NCBI GenBank assembly: GCA_020086605.1
Contig: JACBWW010000015.1
Coordinates: 25,114,483 to 25,178,482 of the forward strand
DNA length: 64,000 nt
Source: Lanius collurio
Lineage: Eukaryota; Chordata; Aves; Passeriformes; Laniidae
Direction of reading: 5' to 3'
The translations under genes and the position numbers were made by a program. The notes beneath the pieces are model-generated. The model was given only the letters and a program-made list of their open reading frames with translations. It was not told the origin of the DNA and searched no databases. Numbering within the stretch: the stretch's first letter is position 1; the number at the start of each line of letters is the position of its first letter. Below, in pieces: positions 28,346-37,912 of this stretch.

Positions 28346-31009
28346 ACTAAAAGGCTGCTTTGTGACAAACCTTAAAACCTTATTATTTTCTTTTTTTTTT
28401 TTTTTTAAGGTGAGGAAACCAGGGGCTGGCCAAATCACGCACCCAATAGCCACAGTAAAGCTTTAGCTTGCTTCAAACCTGCCTCCCATCACACACGGTT
28501 CTAATTCCCTACGACCTTGCACTTCTCTCCAGCTGCGTAGAGAAAGCACCTGAGAAACTCTTTTTTCTTTGCATATTTCAGCCAGAGGACAAAGCCTTCC
28601 CACACATCAGGGGCTTTTTCTTTCAATTCCCCCCACGCAAAGTCCATCTTCCCACATCCCCTCTGCAGCTTTTGTGTAACCAAGTCCTCGGAGATGCTTA
28701 GGGTGCAGTGCTGCTGCTTCCCAAGTGGAATACCCAGACATCCTCCATCCAGTTTGCTGACCACTTGGTTTTCAACATTCATCCTCTAAAACCATTTATC
28801 AGTGGATAATACCACAGACTCGTGCTTGCTGAAAGGCGAAGCCTTTGCGGCCAGTGGACTCATGTCTGGAGTGAGCCTTCCTGCCACAAGGACCTAAACT
28901 TAACTCTGCCTGAGATACCTCCAAGAGAAGTGGGGTGAAAACAGTTTTATTATTGCCATAATATACCCATGGAGCTCCCTTCTGCTGGAAATAACCTTTC
29001 CAAAGTTGTAATACAAGAATCAGTCGATTAATAAGTGGCAGTTGGAGATATCTGGTCATCTGTACAAATACTCCCATCACACCAGCTGAGGAGGTTGTGC
29101 AGCAGCTATGTTTGTGTCTTCAAAGTTGCTGTTTGGGTTTTAAGCAGCACTGCTAAAATAGCAAGCATTTGCTTCCAACACATAAAAATTGCTCTGTATA
29201 TAAATGTTTTTTGTTTATTTATTGAGGTTTTAGCTTGGGTTTTTACATGTGTACAGTGTATTTAAGGAGTAGAAATATAAGAAAAGAAAATACGTGAAGG
29301 GTAAAGAAATAAAAAGACAGCAAATACTTAGGATGATTTTTTTTTGTTCTTGGTATTTTCCTGAAGAAGACTATCACCATCTGTCTGGCATACTGAAAAC
29401 AATAAACAGTAAGCACCTGTAAAAAGCTAATTTGATTTGAAAAAAGGAAGATTTCCAAGCTGTCCTGGCTAGTCTCAATACCTCAGTTTTAAACAGACTG
29501 CCTCTTCTGAACTGGGATGATAAATGATCTGGTGTATGATCCATCCATATCCAGGGCTTGCCAAAGCCTTTAGAAGAGCAAAACTGGCCCTAAGCCAGCT
29601 ACCTGTGCCAAACAAAATGTCCCTCAGTCCAGAAAGAGGAGGGCTGCTGCCTCCTGGGGTACTCCAGTGCCCTCCCGTGACTGCACTGCTAATGCCCCCA
29701 CAGAGGACAGCCACTGAACAATCCCTCACTGCCTTCCCTGGGAGCACTAATCACAGATTTTATCTGGCTTCAGCTTTACACTGCAGGATGCCCTCCATGC
29801 TGTTACCAGAGAGCCTGCAACAACATGACATTTATATAATGTTCATGAGCTCAGACTATTTAAACCTTAAAATATTAATTAAATAAAATTTGCATAGAGT
29901 CTAGTTGAATGTAGCACACAGCTAAAAATAAAATACTTTTCTTTCTGAAGGTAAGGAGGAGATGAGGGTGTGACAGATGACCAAGCCCATGCTCTTAAGC
30001 TTTCCTGAGACAGGTTTTTAATAAGATGAGCTATCTTTCTATCCCTGTTGACTAGGCAATTTTGCAGGGTATTATATTCTTCATAACCTAGTGAGATCAG
30101 GAGCACATGGGGGTGTGACAGAGAGCCCAGCTGGTCAGGGAATGGGGATACAGGCAAGAGGGACACACACAGAGACACAAAAACACCCCCGGGAGCTCAG
30201 TGCCTTCCACCATTACCACTGTTTCCCCGTGCCCTCTGAGATGGCTCACTGCTCATTACTTGGGGGCAGGAGAAAGGAAAAAGATGGGTTGACAGCTACA
30301 GGTGTCAAGGAATTAAAAGCAATCAACAGGCAGAAATGAACAGCACCATGGTAAGTAATATTGCCTACACAGTGCCTCCCAAGCTGTGATGATACATCCC
30401 CATCCCCAGCAACCCTCCAGCCTACATGGTCTTTCTCAGCATGACTTTTGTCTTGTGTTTCTCCTTCACGTTAGGGAGATTTTACAGTCTCTTATGGCTC
30501 TTGCAGAAAATGGGTAGGAATTGCCTGCTGTAGTCAGTGCTCTTAAACAACAAACTGATGTGTCAGCTCTTTATGGGGTAGTCTGCAATGGGATTACACA
30601 GCAAAAATAACCTAGTCCTGCATTAATTAGGAGTGAGTGAAAGAAGGGATTCATAATTTATAAAGCACCCTAAGATGATTTTCAAGAGAATTCAAAGCAT
30701 GGAGCTTTGCACTTCTCCATCCTCCTCTTCCCACCTGCAAGAAAGGCCTTCTGAAAGGACACCTCAATCAATCAACAGTTCAGCATTAACAATCCTCACT
30801 CCAAACCTCACAGCTGCCTGGCAGTTCACGCTTCCCAAAGGTGGCCCTGTGTTTCAGCAAATGGTCTGTGTATCAGCTGATGTTCTCATCAGATCATGCA
30901 CTACCTGTTTTCCTCTTATTTTGTTTATTTTCAGCTGAAAGTGGGATGCTTGTTGCAGTTGAATGATGAAGCTTTAATCTCCTCCCTATAAGGCAAATCT
31001 GGTTTGGCG

Positions 31010-31010
<1 letters not shown>

Positions 31011-31044
<34 letters not shown>
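31011..31044. repeat. Poly(T) run of 34 nt
   Basis: The longest homopolymer in the window, followed by GGC and a further T8. It could be the poly(A) tail of something retroposed on the minus strand, but the adjoining sequence (31045-31142) shows no gene or element that I recognise. Confidence 0.92.
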
Positions 31045-31045
<1 letters not shown>

Positions 31046-33442
31046 GCTTTTTTTTGTTAAATGGAGCCCCAGAAAAGATCCCTAGAGTACAGGGCTGATT
31101 ATCCCCTTCAAACCAGCCTACAAAGTTATGTGCCCCAAGCATGAGTATGGATTTAATACCATAATCACTGCTGCCTTTTCAACAAGCTATTTTCTCACAT
31201 TCTGGCCTTGGCTCAGCATTAAGAAATGCCTTAGAAGTTTTGTAGCTTTGCCTCATACCCCAGGAGCATTGTAGGAACTGAGGACTTAACAGTGAATTGA
31301 TTTTCACATGCTGCAGTCTGCACAGAAGACACCATTGCCACTCACGTAAGAATTGTACATAGAAAGCTACTTATCAACAAGCACCAAACTTCACTGTGCC
31401 CATAATCAACTGAAACAACAAAAACTGTTCTCAAGGGGAAAAAAATGCCATAAATAATCTGGGTCCTGCTCCCCTCTGTGAAACCCCCCCACTACACTAC
31501 ACTCTTAAACCATTTTCGGCTTAGTAAAATTAGTAATATATTTCCCCTCTATTTTGTGATTCAGCTGTTTCCAAAGCCGTAAGAAGCACCAACAGTGAAT
31601 CCTGTGATGTCAGAACAGCCTGGGGACAGAAATAATCAGCTTGAAAACAAACATTTTTTTGCAATCAAAGCACTAATACGCATGGGTAGGCTGGCAAAGA
31701 GAAGGGATGGAGAAGAGGGGAAAACCAGCCTGCACACTGATAAACCTGAAATACACAGAAAGGCTGGGGAAGAACTATGATTTGTAGTAAGGGAGGTTAA
31801 AGATTTTTCAGTAGGACAAAACTATCCCATACCAAATCCACCACTGGTTTGTTCTTGCAGTTTCAGGAACACTGATAAATGCTGTGTTGATCACCTGCCT
31901 TCCACTTTACCATGATGGTATTTGCTAGGGCGTATGTCACCCTCTGCATGAACTCAATTCCACCATATCCTGAAAAACTACTTTGAGTCTAACATAGTAA
32001 AAGAGTTTCTACTTTCTCCAAAATAAGAGGTACCTCAATTATCTAAAGCCTCAGCAGCCTCTCTCAGGCTGCTACATGGATTGTTGTGACCACATGGGTG
32101 GGAAATGCCTGCTGTGCCTGCAAGAGTGGGTACACCAAGCACTGTCCAGTTCCATCACTATTGGTATGGAAAATTAAATGAAACAGGAAGGCAGCATCAA
32201 GAGCAAGAGCATAACCTGACTGGCCAGTGGCTGTTCTGCTGTGAAGTCAAGTGATTCCTCAATATTCCAGTAGGAAATGTTCCCTTGTGGAAACCTAGAC
32301 CCAGCAAGAAACACTGCTGTGATCAGTGCTTGGTCCCATATGGAGTTTCTTCCCCAAGATGTTTTGGCCAGAGTGGCTGCAGGAAGGACTCAGGTGACTC
32401 AAACCAGACTCCTTTAGGCCATGAATACCACCAAATACCACAATCCCTGGTTCTCTTCTCCAATGAGACTCTGCTGAGAAGCATTGAGCAGCGTTGTCCC
32501 AGTGCAAGAATAACCCTGGGATGGAGCAGAATTGCTCCATGGCTCTGCTGCTGCATATGTCCTCCAGCACTGGGAATATCTTGTCTAACATGTGTCTCAC
32601 CCACCTGTTATAAGTCTTTTGGCTTTTACCCAGCATGATAGGACGTGGATAGGTGCAGCTTAGATGGAGGCAGCACCAAGCCCCTAAGCCCAGGGCATGG
32701 AAGGCTTTGTGAAAAATCACATACTGAAAATTCATTACTAATCATATCCACAGGTGGTTATTTTCCCTGTTAGCCTCTCCAGTCTATTTTGTGGCTTTCT
32801 GTGCTCCTGATTGCCCTCAAGGGATTTGAAGGGGGAGGCTGGAGGAGAGCAGCTAAGTGCCAGTAGGCAATTAACAGAGGTGGAACGGGAAGGACAACAT
32901 GGCCAAGGATGGTGATGGCGCTTGGCATATGCCTGGAGCAAGAAAATAAAGAGACAGCAAACAACGACCAAGAAGGCCTAACGGGGACTTGTTTTACTCT
33001 TTGACATGCTACCAGCAGGTTTTAATCTCAAAAACCCAAATTAATTTAAAAAAAAAAAAAAGAAGAAAATCAAGAAAAAAAGAGAAACCATTACAATGAT
33101 TAAAAGATACGACACATGAAACACTATACTCAAATCATCCGCGTGTCGTTGGCTACTTTATACAGTAGGCACAAAACAGACCTAGAATCACCTGCAACAA
33201 ATGTGTTGTTCTCATCCCTAAACAAGTACCATCAGCCTGCTACTTCTAGTCAGCCATAGCTGCATAACCTTTGTGCTTAAATTTCTCAGCTTAGGCCTCC
33301 TTTCTTTGGCATTGCTTACCCATGCCATAAAGGAGTGGAGACTCATAGTGAAGACAGTAATGGAGAGAGGGAACAACGACAAAAAAAGAGAGATTAATTG
33401 TACAGTACATACATACAGTATCTTCTAAATCGTGATCAGTTG

Positions 33443-33448
33443 TTTATT
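33443..33448 (-). promoter_or_regulatory. Candidate distal polyadenylation signal AATAAA
   Basis: AATAAA on the minus strand (plus TTTATT). About 30-45 nt further along, the minus strand has TGTATGTATGTACTGT, a fair match to the TG-rich downstream element. Of the three hexamers it has the most convincing context, about 1.58 kb after the stop. Confidence 0.4.
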
Positions 33449-33534
33449 GGTTGGCAAACAAGCTTCACTTTTACAACAAATATTAGTAATGAGGTCATTC
33501 AACTGTTGAGACCGTACAAAATGGATCATAAATT

Positions 33535-33553
33535 AAAAAAAAAAAAAAAAAAA
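33535..33553. repeat. Poly(A) run (19 nt) within the probable 3' UTR
   Basis: A19 on the plus strand, i.e. U19 in the ADGRL3 transcript if the UTR reaches this far. Confidence 0.85.
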
Positions 33554-33688
33554 GAGGAAAATAAGAAGAATTCATACTCCGTGCTGCTAATTTACCTCCA
33601 GAAAGCCTATGTTACTTAAAAATCTGGTCAAATAAATAAATTTCCTGTTAGGAAAAATAATGAACAGAGGACTTCTTTTTTTTTTTTT

Positions 33689-33694
33689 TTTATT
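33689..33694 (-). promoter_or_regulatory. AATAAA hexamer running into an A-tract
   Basis: The minus strand reads TTTTTAATAAA followed directly by more A (T16 on plus, 33676-33691). The hexamer could act as a poly(A) signal. The genomic A-run also makes it a likely internal-priming site for oligo-dT cDNA, so apparent 3' ends here should be treated with care. Confidence 0.3.
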
Positions 33695-34659
33695 AAAAAT
33701 CACTGCAAAGTACTTTTTAGCTCACTACGCATCAATCTATTTTCTTCTTAACCACTGCAGTACAAGTGCCTAAACCGGGGACCAGACTGAGCCGAGAAGG
33801 CCCTTTGCTCCTCCAGGGAATTGGCTGTCTCCTGTAGAACCCCCACTACGACTATAAAACCCCCTCTCAGTCCCTGGATGTGACCTGAGGGCCTGGCTGG
33901 GGGGCTGCTTGCCAGAGATGCTTCACAGGATTATTGTCACGATCGGTTGTGCACTGACAATGAGGAAGTTTGCCCTGCTTTAGTCTGCCAAAAGGTCTGC
34001 TGGCAACATTCCAGCTGAAAAAGGTTATACAGCGAGGAAATTAAAAGACTGCCTTGGCTGAAAAGAAATGGTGATGGTGTTACTAAAAATGGTCCTTAGA
34101 AAGTGATGTTTGGGGTTTTTTTTGCCCAGTGAGTTTTTTTAACTAGGATAGGGAGGGGACAGAGGGAAGGAGCAGTGGAAGAGGCAAAACAAAATCTAAA
34201 AAAAAAAAAGAGTTATGAAAAACCTTGCTCCTACTGGTAGACAAACTTACAAGACCAGCACAACAGAAAAAAGTTCTTATTTTTTTTTCCACTACATTAA
34301 CAGGGACGCAAGTTCTGGAGGAACAGAAAGCAGACTATATGTGCAATGCTAGTATCTGTACATTACATAGAAATTGTTCGCTTCTCTTTTTCTGTCATTA
34401 GTTTTTATCATCCGTTAATACAGCAAAATGTAAAATATGCCTTTAGCACAGGATTCTAGGATTCCCTTCTGTCTCATTAAATTTGTTTATATTTTGTTTG
34501 CTCCCGCAGCGAAGGGTGCTGCAGTGAAACCAAGTTGTGAGTGACCATAACCCATGATGTGATCTGGATTGGTAAGAAAGAGTTTTGCTAGCTTGTTTTA
34601 CGCAGCACTCCCACCTAGATGCGTCATCGCTACTAGCTTCAAATGCACATTTTTGGCCT

Positions 34660-34665
34660 TTTATT
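34660..34665 (-). promoter_or_regulatory. Candidate proximal polyadenylation signal AATAAA
   Basis: AATAAA on the minus strand (TTTATT on plus), about 365 nt after the ADGRL3 stop codon. The following sequence (GGCCAAAAATGTGCATTTG) is only weakly TG-rich. It is the first canonical hexamer I see after the stop and would give a short 3' UTR. Confidence 0.35.
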
Positions 34666-35028
34666 ACTTTTTTTTCCCTCTTAAATCAGGTCCTCGGTAT
34701 TAAGAGCAACACAGCATCAAGGATTGTTTAAACAAACACGGCATAACTTGAGAAGGCCACGAAGTGTGCCGTTATCTATCTCTTTCATTAACATAATGAA
34801 GTCTGTCTGGAGGGAAGAAGGATGGGAAGATAAGGGGGTCAGCAGTTACTGTCCTCTCCGGGCCGGCCTAAAAATTCCAGTAAAAAAAGTCTGAGAATTT
34901 CCTTTTGAACAGCATGAAGATTTAGGAGTACACACAATATTACCACCGTTTGGATTAACTCAGAACAGTAAACCAAGCATTATGGAGAGGCTTTTAGTTG
35001 TCTCTTTGCTTAATTTTTGCTGAATCTT

Positions 35029-35834
35029 CTATAGGCTAGTGACCAAGTGAGCGGGTCCTTTTGTATTGCCGTCCGGGGAGGTTCCCTCTTTGTTTGGCGG
35101 GACTATAAAACCGTCGCTGCTGCCTCGACCTAGCTGGTAGTAAGTGTGTAGCTGATGGACGTGGTTCCTGGAGCCAAGATTGGGCATGCTTTTGTAGTAA
35201 ACATCGTCGGCATCGCCACCGCCGCTTTTCGCTGGTGGAGGATCGGTCTGGGTGCTGGCGGTGACGCTTTCTGTCATGGGCATGCCAGCCAGCGCAGGCA
35301 TACTGGTGTAGAGAGAATCCCTGTTTGGCGACTGCAGGTCGTCCGTGTGCTCGTTGGTCAGCAAAGGGAAAAAGCTCTCGCTGTTGTCTTGCGGGATGCG
35401 ACGCCGACTGTAGAGGTGGGGCTGGTGGTTGTCTGCCGAGTACACCCGGGGGGGCAGCAGTGGGGCGTCCGACTCCTCATGGATGAGCTCCAGGCCCAGG
35501 CTCTCCTCGTGGGTGAAGGAGGTGGCGTCATCCAGCACAATGGCGTCATCCTCACTCCCACCGCCCACACTGTTGACGAGTTTGTTCATCAAGTTGCGGC
35601 TCTGCTCACTGGAGCGCTCATGGTTGTTCAGGTAGGAAGGGATGTAGTTGGAGGTGAGTTCCTTCAGGATCTTTTTCTCGAGGGCGTTCTCTGTGTGGTT
35701 GTACCCACGGTCAAGGATTTGCACGCAGTTGCTGAGGTACTCGCCGCTGGCGATGCTGTAGCTGTTGCCGTGATTACCATTCAGTGGTAGAGTATCCGTG
35801 ACACTTGTATCCCTGGCATTGTTCAGAAGCCCCT
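35029..35834 (-). CDS. ADGRL3: ADGRL3 terminal coding exon: long cytoplasmic tail with PDZ-binding C-terminus
   Basis: The coding part of the last exon has 2 + 267 codons + a TAG stop (35029-35031). It begins (E)GLLNNARDTSV and continues through the acidic EDDAIVLDDATSF, HEESLGLELIHEESDAPLLPP, a Ser/Thr-rich stretch, VYYKSMPNLGSRNHVHQL and GSSDGFIVPPNK. It ends GPAHLVTSL, a class I PDZ ligand known to recruit postsynaptic scaffolds such as SHANK. SRNHVHQLHTYYQLGRGSSDG distinguishes paralogue 3 from latrophilins 1 and 2. The acceptor is AATGTTTTTCAG before 35834. It joins in frame to either the 57052 or the 41319 exon (G|AG = Glu). Compared with mammalian sequence as I remember it, the bird has GGGSED and a longer glycine stretch (KSGGGDADD). 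The exon is more GC-rich than its surroundings. The first 60 nt are also read in a second frame in the short isoform. Confidence 0.97.
35774..35834 (-). CDS. ADGRL3: Alternative-frame end of ADGRL3 (short tail, ...GYSTTEW)
   Basis: When the 52-nt exon precedes it, the terminal exon is entered one base out of register with the long-tail frame. The new frame gives Ile (shared codon), G-A-S-E-Q-C-Q-G-Y-K-C-H and then GYSTTEW, with TAA at 35774-35776. The resulting protein lacks about 250 residues of tail and the LVTSL PDZ ligand. The peptide matches the short latrophilin-3 C-terminus known in mammals, so this frame has been kept since the bird-mammal split. That argues for function rather than accidental frameshifting. 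The same bases encode GLLNNARDTSV onward in the long isoform, so this is a genuine dual-coding segment. Use in this species has not been shown by transcripts here. Confidence 0.82.
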
Positions 35835-37860
35835 CTGAAAAACATTACACAAGAGAGGGTGACTTGTACAAACAGGACACTCATGCGGGACGTGCACACT
35901 CAAACCCCCTTCCTAGGCTGCCGTGGGTGCTGGGGCTGGGCAGCAAGGAGAGCGTTGCGGCCAAAATGGGAGGGCGCAGCTCCATCTAACCAGCTGGTGG
36001 TCAAGGGCTTCCCACCAAAAAAAAATGGAAAGCACTGTCAAGTGTGTGACTTGATGTGACAACATCTAGTCGAAGGGATAATCTCTCCTGGCCAGCATTC
36101 TCCTACACATCTTGTGCTTTATGTACTCCCGGGGAAGCTGAGAAGTAGATGACCCTGGTCCCAACTTCCCTGGCTCTAGGAGCTTTGGAGGAAGGGGGCA
36201 ATCCTCCCAGCTGAGGGAAAAGTATTTGTAGCCCATGCTAATCACTACCAAAACTTTGTTTGGGAGGGTATCCTTCCTAGAGGACAAAAAGTATTTTGCT
36301 GGGTAGGCTGTCAGGATAAATAAAGACATAAGGACTGAATGGCAGGATTCAGGGATTAGCAAGGTGGAGACACAAAGTGCTTGCTGGCCCAGGATTTTCT
36401 GGAACAAGGCTAAATGCCCTACCTCTTCTGCCTCAAGGCACAACCAAAATTATTTATTTCACACTGGCCAGGTGGGGATTTCCTAATACAACTGATGTTG
36501 GAGGTAGCTGTTCTGGGGTCTTGTGAAGCCTTTAAAAACAGCTCCTATTCCACCTGCAAAGTTAAAGCAGTGGGTTCAGTGGAGGGTACAGCAAGTACAG
36601 CAAGTACCATCACTGTCATGGTATGGTGGGCTCATGGGAATCTGAGAGGAGTAACCTGGTCTCAGGGTGGCCCTGCTCTAACTGCCTACTGCACCTCAAT
36701 AGGTGTCTCAATGCTGACAATGTAGGTCTGGAGCTCAGCTCTTTCCCAAAGCACTGTGGGAGATGGCAGGGAAGTACTTTGAGAGCAATGCCAGCATGAG
36801 TGGGCAAGGCAGAAGAAAATCAGGCCCAGCAGTTAAGCCACCACACTTTGTTTTTTGGGAGTACTGGCCTCCTTGGAAGGAGAGCAGATGTGGGGATGCA
36901 TGAAATAACTTATCGACTGCTCAGCTAAGGGCTTCAGGCATTGCCAAAAACTGGCAAGCAACTCCCAGCAAGACACAGTGGATCATAGAAGCCATTAAAC
37001 CAACAATTTCAGATGAACAGTTGCTCACACCATGCCTAGGACATGGCATGTGTACCTTCTGAAAATACAGGATTCAGTCTATATCTGCGATGGAGTAGTT
37101 GTTGTATGTCAAGGGCTGGAAAGTGCTACTGAAGGCTTCTTCTTGCTTTTGAGTGAAATGCCCCAAATGTGTCGGTCACCTTTTTAGGATTCTGAAGCTT
37201 AGAGGGTGCTGCCGTATCCTGGGTTCCCCAGCAAATGAGGGAGCTATGCCAAAAAATCAACTAGCCATCGCAGACATAGAGCAAAGCCGTTGATTTTCAT
37301 GGTGAAAGCTCTCCAACTGAGTCACGATGCTTGGGGAGAAATGAAAAGTGAGCATTTTTGGGGGAGGGCTATATGTAATGGGTGACAGGTACAACAGCAT
37401 CTGTTTGATGGCTACATTGAGTAATGTATGCATTGAGGCACTGAGCACTGTGCTCCTGCTGCCAATGCATAGATCTGGGGTTTGGTGCAGAAATAAAATG
37501 GGAGGCATTGCAGGTGAGAACAGAGTAGGGGCTGCAATGGAACCCACCGTATAAAATTGTCATGACCTTGCAAATAAAAACGTGAAGTTTAAAAAAAACA
37601 AAAAAAAGCATACACAACTAAATGAGAAACTATGCTGGGTAAATGATACCACAAAAACGAGAAATAAAGAAAACAGATTCTAATCTCATCTATATATATG
37701 TACACATACATATATATATACACACATACATACACACGCATACACATATATATACATAGGTATATTCATAGTCTTTTGATTTCAAAACTGTGAGATTAAT
37801 TCCCTTTATTAACTACATCATCTATATGTGATGCAATAAAAGTGAACTAAAAAAAATTAC
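35835..37860 (-). other. ADGRL3: ADGRL3 intron (2.0 kb) before the terminal exon
   Basis: Donor GTAATT at 37860, followed immediately by eight T, and acceptor GTTTTTCAG at 35835. A TG/TA-rich microsatellite (transcribed strand) lies 95-170 nt inside the donor. No coding sequence is recognised. Confidence 0.83.
37691..37765. repeat. (TA/CA)n microsatellite in the ADGRL3 intron
   Basis: Mixed TATATA, CACACA and CATACA units. In the ADGRL3 transcript it reads as UG/UA-rich sequence starting about 95 nt after the 5' splice site of the 52-nt exon. Confidence 0.9.
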
Positions 37861-37912
37861 ATTTGATATGCAATGTTTAGCTTTACTCCCATACTTGTCT
37901 CTCTGTAGGGCT
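37861..37912 (-). CDS. ADGRL3: ADGRL3 52-nt frame-switching alternative exon
   Basis: This short exon encodes (E)PYRETSMGVKLNIAYQ plus two bases (AT). It enters in phase 1 and leaves in phase 2. The acceptor is a strong pyrimidine tract (TTTTTTCTTTCCTTTTCTTC) ending CGTTTAG before 37912. The donor is CAAAT|GTAATT after 37861, followed by a T-rich stretch. Spliced to the terminal exon, the bases AT+A give Ile and the reading continues G-A-S-E-Q-C-Q to GYSTTEW and a stop. This is the short C-terminal tail known from mammalian latrophilin isoforms. The length (3n+1) means inclusion removes the long tail and its PDZ motif. If the donor is not used, the frame stops at once, because ATG TAA overlaps the donor. 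Too short for ordinary gene finders, it was recognised from peptide homology and fitting phases on both sides. Confidence 0.88.

Larger units (their letters stand above)
1..33442. other. Intergenic DNA downstream of ADGRL3
   Basis: No exon, RNA gene or intact transposon could be supported here on either strand. The many open frames are 60-165 codons long, overlap on opposite strands, lack splice-compatible family motifs and look like chance. In vertebrates ADGRL3 is typically followed by a long gene-poor interval, which agrees with this. Visible content is simple repeats (listed separately), one CR1-like fragment, AT-rich unique sequence (notably 23040-23760, possible conserved non-coding DNA), and GC-richer patches at about 25300-25760 and 26280-26960 that have no recognised gene. 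Part of the extreme right, near 33.0-33.4 kb, may still belong to a longer 3' UTR. Confidence 0.75.
33443..35028 (-). other. ADGRL3: ADGRL3 3' untranslated region (distal end uncertain)
   Basis: This is the sequence following the TAG stop on the minus strand. It starts CCTATAGAAGATTCAGC and is AT-rich with several T/A homopolymers. Three AATAAA hexamers are present (minus strand at 34660-34665, 33689-33694 and 33443-33448), so more than one 3' end is possible. I placed the left border at the most distal of these because a TG-rich stretch (TGTATGTATGTACTG) lies just beyond it, as expected downstream of a cleavage site. The UTR could also extend further left or end earlier. Within it, AAATTTATTTATTT (near 33630-33643) resembles an AU-rich instability element. 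Confidence 0.5.

Noticed and set aside
28182..28466. Lys/Asn/Gln-rich open frame of 94 codons.
   Set aside because: It is a translation of the (CAAA)n simple repeat.
32285..32735. Facing open frames of 117 (plus) and 146 (minus) codons.
   Set aside because: Cysteine and proline-rich translations with no motif; no splice-site logic or promoter. Chance frames in a moderately GC-rich patch.
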